The notes under the pieces are model-generated. The model saw only the letters and a list, made by a program, of their open reading frames with translations, had not been told where the DNA came from and did not search any database. Positions 14,093-21,368 of a stretch of DNA of 64,000 nt are shown piece after piece (within the stretch, counting starts at the first letter, position 1; the number at the start of each line of letters is the position of its first letter). The position numbers and the translations under genes were made by a program. Source of the DNA: Sutterella sp047777475. Its GTDB lineage: Bacteria; Pseudomonadota; Gammaproteobacteria; Burkholderiales; Burkholderiaceae_F. The stretch is from the NCBI GenBank assembly GCA_047777475.1, contig JBKEET010000004.1, forward strand, positions 85,915 through 149,914. The letters are read 5' to 3'.

Positions 14093-16657
14093 TTGGAAAC
14101 CAAGCAGTTTGACGTCACCGGCATGAGCTGCGCGGCCTGCTCTGCCCGCGTGGAGAAAGCCGTCGGCAAGCTCGAAGGCGTGAGCTGCGCCGAGGTGAAC
14201 CTGCTCAAGAACTCGCTTCGCGCGACGTTCGACGAGAGCAAGGTGAGCGTCGACGACATCGAGCACGCCGTGGCCGAAGCGGGCTACGGCGCCACCGAGC
14301 ACGGCGCACAGGGCGCCGTGAGCGAGAAAGAGGCCGAGAAAGCCGCCGAAAAGAAAGCCAACGAAAGCCTCGGGGAGGCGAAGCGCCGCGTCATCGCGTC
14401 GTTCTGCTTCCTCGTGCCGCTGATGTGGCTTTCGATGGGCGGCATGGTGGGGCTGCCGCTGTCTTCGGCGCTCTCGGGGCCGCAGAACGTCACGCTCATG
14501 GCGTTCACGCAGTTCCTGCTGACGCTGCCGGTGCTCTACATCAACCGCGCCTATTTCATCCGCGGCTTCCGGTCGCTCGCGCATCTCGGGCCCAACATGG
14601 ACAGCCTGATTGCGGTGGGCTCGGGCGCGTCGGTCGTCTTCGGCGTTTATGTCATCTACCGCCTGCTCGGGGCGCAGGCCTCGGGCGACGCGGCCGCGCT
14701 CGCGCACTTCGGGCACAGCCTTTATTTCGAAGGCGCGGCGATGATCCTGGCGCTCATCTCGCTCGGCAAGTATTTCGAAGCCCGCGCGAAGCGCCGCACC
14801 ACCGATGCGGTCACGGCGCTCATGAACCTCGCGCCGGACCGCGCGACGGTGATCAGGAACGGCGTTGAAAAGAGCGTTGCACGCTCCGAAGTCGTGAGCG
14901 GCGACACCGTTGTCATCAAGACGGGCGAGACGATCCCCGTGGACGGCGTGGTGCTTTCGGGCGCCGGCGTCGTCGACGAGAGCGCGCTCACCGGCGAAAG
15001 CATGCCGGTCACCAAGGGCGAGGGCGACACGCTCACCGGCGCGACGATCCTCAAGGCGGGCGCGCTCAACATGCGCGCCACCCGCGTCGGCGCCGACACC
15101 GTGCTCTCCCAGATCATCCGCATGGTCGACGAGGCCACGGGCTCCAAGGCGCCCGTGGCGCGCATCGCCGACCGCGTGAGCGGCGTCTTCGTGCCCGCGG
15201 TGATGGCGATTTCGGTCATTACGCTCTGCGTCTGGATGCTGCTCGGCAAGGACTTTGAGTTTGCGCTCACCTGCGCCGTGTCGGTGCTCGTGATCTCGTG
15301 CCCCTGCGCGCTCGGGCTGGCGACGCCCACGGCCGTCATGGTCGGCACGGGTCGCGGCGCTTCGCTCGGCGTGCTCTTCAAGAACGCCGAAGCGCTTGAG
15401 AACATGCGCCGCGTGCGCACCGTCGTGCTCGACAAGACGGGCACGGTCACGCTCGGTCATCCGAAGCTCGAGGCGGTCGTCCCGTCGGTGAGCGGGCTCG
15501 ACGCCGTGGTGCTGATGGTGGCCGCCGCGCTCGAAAAGAAGAGCGAGCATCCGCTCGGGCTTGCCGTTGTCGAAGAGGCCGAAAAGCGCAGGCTCCCGAT
15601 CGAGGCGCCCGAAAGCTTCGAGCAGGTCGCCGGCGGCGGCCTCACGGGCACGCTCTCCGGCACGCGCTGCGCGGTGGGCAACGAGCAGCTCATGGCGAGC
15701 CTCGGGCTCAAGGTGCCCGAAGCGCTCTCGCTGCGGGCGCACGAGGCCTCGGGCCGCGGCGCCACGCCGCTCTTTGTGGCCTCGGGCGACCAGGTGATCG
15801 GCCTGCTGCTTGCGGCCGACCCGATCAAGCCTTCGTCGCGCGCGGCCATCGCGGCGCTCAAGAAGCACGGCCTTCGCGTCGTCATGCTCACGGGCGACAA
15901 CGCCCGCACGGCCAAGGCGGTCGCCGCCCGCGCCGGCATCGCCGAAAGCGACGTCGTCGCCGGCGTGCGGCCCGACGAGAAAGCGAAGAAAGTGCGCGAG
16001 ATCCAGCGCACGGACGGCTTCTGCGCCATGGTGGGCGACGGCGTCAACGACGCGCCCGCGCTGGCGCAGGCCGACGTGGGCCTTGCCATCGGCGCGGGCA
16101 CCGACATCGCCAAGGCGAGCGCCGACGTGGTGCTCATGAGAAGCACGCTCGACGGCGTCGTCGCGGCCTGGGAGCTTTCCGCCGCCACGATGCGCAACAT
16201 CAAGCAGAATCTGTTCTGGGCCTTCATCTACAATGCCATCGGCATTCCGATCGCCGCCGGCGTCCTGTACCCGGCGACGGGCCTGCTGCTGAGCCCGATG
16301 ATCGCGGCCGCGGCCATGAGCATGAGCTCGGTGAGCGTCGTCTCGAACGCGCTTCGCCTGCGCTTCTTCCGTCCTTCGTCCGCCTCCGGCGCCGAAGAAG
16401 AATCTGCACAGTCTGATCAATCCACCCAAGGAGAAACTGAAATGGAAAAAATCGTTCATATTGAAGGCATGCACTGCGGCCACTGCACGGCTTCCGTCGA
16501 GAAGGCGCTCAAGGCGCTGCCCGGCGTGAAGAAGGTTGAAGTGAGCCTTGAGAAGAAGCAGGCGCACATCGATGCCGCCGACACGCTCTCCGATGCGCTC
16601 GTCTCCGCCGCCGTCACCGGCGCCGGCTTCAAGGTCACGGGCATCGAAGCGGCGTAA
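14093..16657 (+). CDS. copA: Copper-type P1B ATPase with C-terminal CopZ-like domain
   Basis: The start is a TTG at 14093 with AAGGGG upstream. The 854-residue protein has an N-terminal HMA domain with GMSCAAC (Cys 13 and 16), eight predicted membrane segments, TGES, CPCALGLATP in the sixth membrane segment, DKTGTVT, the HP pair in SEHPLGLA and VGDGVNDAPAL. This is the CopA pattern of cytosolic Cu(I) export. Unusually, a complete second HMA domain follows the last membrane segment, after an acidic polar linker (residues 784-854, GMHCGHC). A strong internal ribosome site precedes Met784 (see the nested copZ entry). The divergent HxlR-type regulator is the likely controller. Confidence 0.93.
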   Translation: METKQFDVTGMSCAACSARVEKAVGKLEGVSCAEVNLLKNSLRATFDESKVSVDDIEHAVAEAGYGATEHGAQGAVSEKEAEKAAEKKANESLGEAKRRVIASFCFLVPLMWLSMGGMVGLPLSSALSGPQNVTLMAFTQFLLTLPVLYINRAYFIRGFRSLAHLGPNMDSLIAVGSGASVVFGVYVIYRLLGAQASGDAAALAHFGHSLYFEGAAMILALISLGKYFEARAKRRTTDAVTALMNLAPDRATVIRNGVEKSVARSEVVSGDTVVIKTGETIPVDGVVLSGAGVVDESALTGESMPVTKGEGDTLTGATILKAGALNMRATRVGADTVLSQIIRMVDEATGSKAPVARIADRVSGVFVPAVMAISVITLCVWMLLGKDFEFALTCAVSVLVISCPCALGLATPTAVMVGTGRGASLGVLFKNAEALENMRRVRTVVLDKTGTVTLGHPKLEAVVPSVSGLDAVVLMVAAALEKKSEHPLGLAVVEEAEKRRLPIEAPESFEQVAGGGLTGTLSGTRCAVGNEQLMASLGLKVPEALSLRAHEASGRGATPLFVASGDQVIGLLLAADPIKPSSRAAIAALKKHGLRVVMLTGDNARTAKAVAARAGIAESDVVAGVRPDEKAKKVREIQRTDGFCAMVGDGVNDAPALAQADVGLAIGAGTDIAKASADVVLMRSTLDGVVAAWELSAATMRNIKQNLFWAFIYNAIGIPIAAGVLYPATGLLLSPMIAAAAMSMSSVSVVSNALRLRFFRPSSASGAEEESAQSDQSTQGETEMEKIVHIEGMHCGHCTASVEKALKALPGVKKVEVSLEKKQAHIDAADTLSDALVSAAVTGAGFKVTGIEAA
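16442..16657 (+). CDS. copZ: Nested CopZ-like copper chaperone inside copA
   Basis: AAGGAG at 16428-16433 lies eight bases before an in-frame ATG at 16442, giving a free 71-residue HMA protein (EGMHCGHCTAS, then a beta-alpha-beta pattern). That is the normal length of CopZ, and Met-Glu-Lys is a normal chaperone start. The same bases also encode the C-terminal domain of CopA. Either the stop codon of an ancestral copA was lost, joining copA and copZ, or both products are made on purpose. The internal ribosome site is seen directly; use of it is inferred. Confidence 0.6.
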   Translation: MEKIVHIEGMHCGHCTASVEKALKALPGVKKVEVSLEKKQAHIDAADTLSDALVSAAVTGAGFKVTGIEAA

Positions 16658-16684
16658 CGGCCTAAAATTCAAAAGGCCGTCCGC

Positions 16685-16724
16685 AGGGCGGTCCGCTCCT
16701 TCCCTAGGCGCGGCCCGCCTTTTT
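16685..16724 (+). terminator. Imperfect terminator after copA
   Basis: An imperfect GC-rich hairpin (GGGCGGTCCGC against GCGCGGCCCGCC) is followed by TTTTT. It lies between copA and the sensor kinase gene and would separate their transcripts. Confidence 0.5.
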
Positions 16725-16750
16725 CATATCCGCTGAAGGTTTCCCGCCCT

Positions 16751-18544
16751 ATGCACAGCTTTCTCGCCTGGCTGCGCGGCTCGCTCGCGCGGCCCTTCCT
16801 GCTTTACTTCGGCGCCGTCGCGGCGCTCCTTGTGATCTGCGCGGTGCCCGCGATTGCCCTGATCGAGCTCTCGACGGGCTCGGGCAGCGCGATCAACGTC
16901 TCGGGCAGCATGCGCATGCAGAGCTACAAGCTTGCGCTCGCCGTGGCCGATCCCTACGAAACGCAGGAGGAGCGGCGCCGGGAAACCCAGCAGGCGGTGC
17001 GCGACTTCTCATCGAAGCTCTCGAGCCCGGGACTGCTGAGCGGCTTCAAGCAGCGCCCCGACGATCCGGCCTACCCGCAGTACACGAAGCTCAAGGAGCG
17101 CTTTGAAAGGAACGTTGCGCCGCTTGCCGAAGCGAGCATCGCGGACGAGGACGCGCGCAAGCGCTTCCTCGCGCAGGTGCCCGACTTCGTCGGCGAGGTC
17201 GACCGCTTCGTGCAGACGCTTGAGAACAGCCTCAACCGGCGGCTCGCCGCCCTGAAGTGGATGCTCGCCGCCATCCTGGTGGGACTGGCGAGCGGCACCT
17301 TCCTCATCGTGCGCTACCTGCGCCGCCGCCTCTTCACGCCGCTCGGCGAGATCGGCAGGGCAGCGCACGCGGTGCGCCGGGGACGCTTTGACGTGCGGGC
17401 GCCCGTGCGCTCGCACGACGAGATCGGCCGCGTTGCCGAGGCGTTCAACTACATGGTCGAGGAGCTCGGCGGTTTCTACGGACGGCTTGAGAGCGAGGTC
17501 GAGAAAAAGACGGCGGACCTCGCGAGGCGCAACGGCCTGCTGCAGCTGCTCTCCAAGGTGGGCCGCGCGGTGAGCGCCGGCGACCGGCTCGAGGCGAAAG
17601 GCCTGAGCGGCGTGCTCGACGAGGCGTGCCGCCTCATGGGGGCTGCCTCGGCCTGCGTCACGGTGGGCGACGAGAGTGCCCGCTACGTGCTCTCGAAAAG
17701 CGCCGCCTGGCAGGACGGCGACGAGCGGCTCGCGCGCGCCTTTCCCTTTGCGGTGAAAGGGGAGAGCGCGGGCGGCGCGCTGCAGATCCGCTTTGAGGGC
17801 GAGGAGGCGGGCGGCTGGCAGAGCGACGTCGCCTCGGCGCTCGCGCAGACGATCGGCGCCGACATCACGCGCGCCGTGCGCCAGCTCGACGGACGGCGCC
17901 TGGCGGTGCTCGAGGAGCGCTCCACCATCGCCCGCGAGCTGCACGACTCGATCGCGCAGACGCTCTCCTACTGCCGCATCCAGGTGCACCGCCTGAAGTT
18001 CTTCCTCGGCCGCAGCGGCCCGGACAAGGATGTGCAGGGCGCGATCGACGAGCTTTCCGAAGGCGTCAACACGGCTTACCGGCAGATCCGCGAAGTGCTC
18101 ACGGCGTTCCGCATGCAGCCGAGCTCAAAGACCCTCTCGGGCGCCGTCGACGAAACGGTCGAGGAGTTCCGCAACCGCACCGGCATCGCCATCAGCGTGG
18201 AAAATGCGCTCACGGGCCTCGAGCTCTCGCCCAACAGCCACGTGCACATCATCTACATCCTGCGCGAGGCGCTCGTCAACGTGGAAAAGCACGCCCACGC
18301 CAAGCACGTCGCGGTGCGGCTCCTGCGTCTTGCCGACGGCAGCGCCGTGCTCGACGTGACCGACGACGGCCAGGGCATCGACGAAAACGCCGCCAAGGCC
18401 AATCATTTCGGCCTGTCGATCATGAAGGAAAGGGCCGAAGCGCTCGGCGGCTCGCTCAGCGTGAGCCGCGTCTCGCCCGAAGGCGGGACGCGCGTCCGCC
18501 TGACGCTTCCCGCCGCCCCGGGGCCGGCCGAAAAGAAGGCCTGA
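16751..18544 (+). CDS. NarX/NarQ-type sensor histidine kinase
   Basis: This 597-residue protein has a membrane segment at about 18-40, then a periplasmic domain starting with INVSGSMRMQS (about residues 48-58), which closely resembles the nitrate-binding P-box of NarX/NarQ. A second membrane segment (about 168-190), a HAMP domain, a coiled coil and a GAF-like region follow. The HisKA_3 box is IARELHDSIAQTLSY (His near 396), and the HATPase has REALVNVEKHA and DDGQGI. It would autophosphorylate in response to nitrate or nitrite. The response regulator gene follows 58 bp downstream, and the nap operon lies just beyond, facing it, which supports nitrate sensing. Confidence 0.88.
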   Translation: MHSFLAWLRGSLARPFLLYFGAVAALLVICAVPAIALIELSTGSGSAINVSGSMRMQSYKLALAVADPYETQEERRRETQQAVRDFSSKLSSPGLLSGFKQRPDDPAYPQYTKLKERFERNVAPLAEASIADEDARKRFLAQVPDFVGEVDRFVQTLENSLNRRLAALKWMLAAILVGLASGTFLIVRYLRRRLFTPLGEIGRAAHAVRRGRFDVRAPVRSHDEIGRVAEAFNYMVEELGGFYGRLESEVEKKTADLARRNGLLQLLSKVGRAVSAGDRLEAKGLSGVLDEACRLMGAASACVTVGDESARYVLSKSAAWQDGDERLARAFPFAVKGESAGGALQIRFEGEEAGGWQSDVASALAQTIGADITRAVRQLDGRRLAVLEERSTIARELHDSIAQTLSYCRIQVHRLKFFLGRSGPDKDVQGAIDELSEGVNTAYRQIREVLTAFRMQPSSKTLSGAVDETVEEFRNRTGIAISVENALTGLELSPNSHVHIIYILREALVNVEKHAHAKHVAVRLLRLADGSAVLDVTDDGQGIDENAAKANHFGLSIMKERAEALGGSLSVSRVSPEGGTRVRLTLPAAPGPAEKKA

Positions 18545-18602
18545 TTGATACAATGAGGCGGGATAGGAATAATTTTTCCGGATGTTTTCCGGCTGAGAAG
18601 CA

Positions 18603-19259
18603 ATGAACGATAAGAAATACAGCGTCGTCATCATCGACGACCACCCTCTGCTCAGGAAGGGCGTGCGCGAGCTGCTGAGCCTCGAGCCCGAAATCGAAGT
18701 GGTCGGCGAAGCCGGCACGCGCGAGGAAGCGCTCGATCTCGTCGCCCGCACCGAGCCCGACCTCACGATCCTCGACCTCAACATCAAGGGCAGCTCCGGG
18801 CTTGAAATTCTCAGCCGCCTCAAGGAAGAGGACCCGTCGCGCCGCGTCGTGATCCTCACCGTGAGCAACTTCGGCCGCGATCTCACCGCCTGCATCCAGG
18901 CGGGCGCCGACGGCTACCTGCTCAAGGACATGGAGCCCGAGGAGTTCTTGAAGAGCATCCGCCAGATCCTCGACGGGCAGCTCATCGTCGACCAGACGAT
19001 GGTGTCCTACCTCACCGAATCGCTGCGCGCGAAGAGCGCGGGCGCGGCCGCCGGCATGCCCGCGCTCACGGGCCGCGAGACCGACGTGCTCGCGCTCATT
19101 GCGCAGGGCTGCTCGAACAAGGTGATTGCGCGCAAGCTCAGCATCGCCGACGGCACCGTCAAGGGGCACGTCAAGCACCTCCTGAAGAAGCTCGGCTTCA
19201 AGAGCCGCGTCGAGGCGGCGGTCTGGGCGGCCGAGCACAAGATCGAGTACCGTGGCTGA
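18603..19259 (+). CDS. NarL-type response regulator
   Basis: This 218-residue protein has a receiver domain with IIDDHPLLRKGV, the phospho-acceptor Asp in ILDLNIKGSSG (about residue 58) and Lys in YLLKDMEPEE. It also has a LuxR-type helix-turn-helix (LTGRETDVLALIAQGCSNKVIARKLSIADGTVKGHVKHLLKK, given here only as a location near residues 152-195). It fits NarL/NarP in length and sequence. It is paired with the NarX-like kinase upstream and lies convergent to the nap operon, which it probably controls in response to nitrate or nitrite. Confidence 0.9.
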   Translation: MNDKKYSVVIIDDHPLLRKGVRELLSLEPEIEVVGEAGTREEALDLVARTEPDLTILDLNIKGSSGLEILSRLKEEDPSRRVVILTVSNFGRDLTACIQAGADGYLLKDMEPEEFLKSIRQILDGQLIVDQTMVSYLTESLRAKSAGAAAGMPALTGRETDVLALIAQGCSNKVIARKLSIADGTVKGHVKHLLKKLGFKSRVEAAVWAAEHKIEYRG

Positions 19260-19306
19260 GCGGCTTCGGCTCAAGGGGGCGCCGCGCGAGCGCCCGCCGC
19301 AGACAT

Positions 19307-19339
19307 AAAAAGGGCGCCGGCTTTCACCGGCGCCTTTTT
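19307..19339. terminator. Bidirectional terminator between narL-like gene and nap operon
   Basis: AAAAAGGGCGCCGG and CCGGCGCCTTTTT form a near-perfect stem around CTTTCA. It ends both the sensor-regulator transcript and the nap transcript. Confidence 0.92.
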
Positions 19340-19360
19340 CGAAACAGCAGATTCAGAAGA

Positions 19361-19651
19361 TTACTTCTGCTGCGGCATATGGCACATCGTGCAGTTCCAG
19401 CGCATCTGGGCAACCTTGCCGTTTTCCTGATGCGACAGCGGGATCTGCGTCTTGGCGCCCTTTTCATCCTTGGCGAGCTGATGGCAGCCGAGGCAGGCGT
19501 TCTTATCAGCCGTGATCGGCACATAGGAGTCGATCGGATGCGGAATCACCTTCGGCGTGCCGTCCCCGGCGGCGTAGGCGGACGTGCTCACCGCAGAGCC
19601 GAGCGTGAAAGCGGCAGCGGCCGCAACGAGAATGGCAGAGATCTTATGCAT
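19361..19651 (-). CDS. napB: NapB, dihaem electron-transfer subunit of periplasmic nitrate reductase (short form)
   Basis: The ATG at 19651 has GGAG upstream and opens a 96-residue protein with a signal peptide (MHKISAILVAAAAAFTLG to about residue 28). Two haem sites, CLGCH and CTMCH, are followed by the typical NapB ending MPQ. An IPHPIDSYVPIT stretch before the first haem matches the family's IPH.I..Y..T pattern. Well-studied NapB proteins are about 150 residues, so this one lacks much of the segment between signal and first haem and has a compact haem core. It hands electrons to NapA in the periplasm. Its haems would be attached by the Ccm system at 55.9-63.3 kb. Confidence 0.88.
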   Translation of the reverse strand: MHKISAILVAAAAAFTLGSAVSTSAYAAGDGTPKVIPHPIDSYVPITADKNACLGCHQLAKDEKGAKTQIPLSHQENGKVAQMRWNCTMCHMPQQK

Positions 19652-19709
19652 GGTTGTTATCTCCATTAGGAAGGGGTTCAGAAAATCTTATCAGAATCTT
19701 AAGAGGCCG

Positions 19710-20591
19710 TCACTCTTTCTTTGAGAAGAGTTTGAACTTAAGCGCATTTTCCGGGCAGTGCGCGATGCAGCGGCCGCAGTTGATGCACTCGCCCGCCGGG
19801 ATGCGGCCCGTTTTCTTCAGGTCGGTGAAATGAATCACCTGCGGCTCCGGGCAGACGCGGATGCAGTCGCCGCAGCGCGTGCAGGCCTCGTCGTCGAAGC
19901 GGATGCGGATGCCGGGCGACCTCGTCAGCCGGCCGACGAGCGCCCAGAAGGCGCCGAGCGGGCAGATGTGGCCGCACCAGCCGTGCTTCATGACGGCGAG
20001 GTCAAAGGCGAAGATCGCACAGGCGACCGAAACGGCCGCAAGCCCCGAGCCGAAGATGATGTCGCGCCAGAGCCAGGCCTGGGGGCTCACCGTCTCGAAG
20101 GCGGCCGTGCCAGTGGCCAGGCTCAGCGCCAGGGCGGCGGCGAGCATGCCGTAGCGCACGAGGTTCGTGACGCGGACCATGTCCGCCTCGAGCCCGAGCT
20201 TGCGGCGCAGCCAGTCGGCGAAGTCGGTGACCATGTTCATGGGGCAGACCCAGCCGCAGAAGGTGCGCGACCCGAGGATGCCGTAAATGGCGAGCACGAT
20301 CACCGCGCCGAGCAGCACGGTCGCGGTCGGCAGGTGGCCGGCGAAGAGCCGCTCGAGCATGGCGAGCGGGTCGGAAAGCGGCACGAGGCCGGCGAACTTG
20401 GACGACGAGAGCGTCCCGTCCATGAACGGCTCGCCGAAGACTTTCCAGCCCCAGCGCGCGGTGCCGGCGAAGCCGAGCAGAACGAGGAGCTGCACGGCGC
20501 GCCTCGCCAGCGTGAAGCGCATGCGGTGCACGGTTTCCTTCAGCGTAGCGGGAGGCGCCAGATGGCGCACAGGTTTTTTCTTTTCCGTCAT
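19710..20591 (-). CDS. napH: NapH, membrane iron-sulphur quinol dehydrogenase subunit
   Basis: This 293-residue protein has four predicted membrane segments and the family's two cytosolic-side CxxxCP motifs, CGWVCPMN and CGHICPLG. A C-terminal pair of 4Fe-4S sites follows (CTRCGDCIRVCPEP and CINCGRCIAHCPEN). NapH works with NapG to oxidise quinol and feed electrons to NapAB. Its start overlaps the napG stop codon as ATGA, indicating translational coupling. No napC occurs in the window, so NapGH is the likely quinol dehydrogenase. Confidence 0.95.
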   Translation of the reverse strand: MTEKKKPVRHLAPPATLKETVHRMRFTLARRAVQLLVLLGFAGTARWGWKVFGEPFMDGTLSSSKFAGLVPLSDPLAMLERLFAGHLPTATVLLGAVIVLAIYGILGSRTFCGWVCPMNMVTDFADWLRRKLGLEADMVRVTNLVRYGMLAAALALSLATGTAAFETVSPQAWLWRDIIFGSGLAAVSVACAIFAFDLAVMKHGWCGHICPLGAFWALVGRLTRSPGIRIRFDDEACTRCGDCIRVCPEPQVIHFTDLKKTGRIPAGECINCGRCIAHCPENALKFKLFSKKE

Positions 20592-21352
20592 AGCGCGTGC
20601 TCATTGAGAAAGTCGAGGCCGCCCGGGCGCGACTCGTCGATCTTCGGATCGGGCGTCTCGTCGCGCTTGTTCTTCGGGTCGTTCGGGTCGAGCCAGCCGA
20701 GGCGGTAGTGCTCGCCGATTTTGCCGAGCACCTGCTCGCGGTCGGCGATGTTGATGGCCGGCACGTCGGTGGGGCAGCCCTTCATGCACAGGCCGCAGCC
20801 CGTGCACTTGTCGGGATGGATCGTCGGGATGAACATCGCGTGCTTGCTGATCGAGCGCGGATGCAGCTCGAGCGTGATCGCCTTGCCCTGCTCGGGGCAG
20901 TCGCGGTAGCACACCTCGCAGCGCAGGCCCTGCATCGAGAGGCATGACGAGGGGTCGATCACGGCGACGCCCATGCGCGCGTCGGCGATGTCCTTGAGCT
21001 CGGGGTCGAGCGCGCCCGTCGGGCAGGCCTTGACGCAGTAAAGCTCCGGGCACATGTAGCAGGGGATTTTCCGAGGCTCGAAATAGGGCGTCCCGGCCGG
21101 CGCCGGAGAGAAGGGGCCCGCGAGCACGAGCGCGTCGTACGGGCAGGCCGTCACGCACTGCCCGCAGCGCGAGCAGGCGGCGAGGAACTTCTTTCCGGGC
21201 AGGGCTCCGGGCGGCCTGGGGACCCAGTGCGCATGCGCATCGCGCATGCTCACGTTGCCCCAGGCGAACGCCACCACTGCGCCCGCCGCGGAAAGCTCCA
21301 CGGCGCTCTTGAAGAGCTTGCGCCGGGAGAGCTTTTCGTCAGCAGAAGACAT
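20588..21352 (-). CDS. napG: NapG, periplasmic-facing ferredoxin-like subunit
   Basis: This protein of about 254 residues begins with a twin-arginine signal (LSRRKLFKSAVELSAAGA) and carries four 4Fe-4S cluster motifs: CSRCGQCVTACPYD, CYMCPELYCVKACPTG, CEVCYRDCPE and CTGCGLCMKGCPTD. That is the NapG pattern. I use the ATG at 21352; an upstream TTG at 21361 is too close to AAGGAG to be favoured. NapG receives electrons from NapH and passes them to NapB or NapA. It lies 16 bp downstream of napA. Confidence 0.94.
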   Translation of the reverse strand: MSSADEKLSRRKLFKSAVELSAAGAVVAFAWGNVSMRDAHAHWVPRPPGALPGKKFLAACSRCGQCVTACPYDALVLAGPFSPAPAGTPYFEPRKIPCYMCPELYCVKACPTGALDPELKDIADARMGVAVIDPSSCLSMQGLRCEVCYRDCPEQGKAITLELHPRSISKHAMFIPTIHPDKCTGCGLCMKGCPTDVPAINIADREQVLGKIGEHYRLGWLDPNDPKNKRDETPDPKIDESRPGGLDFLNEHAL

Positions 21353-21368
21353 AAGTCTCAATCACTCC

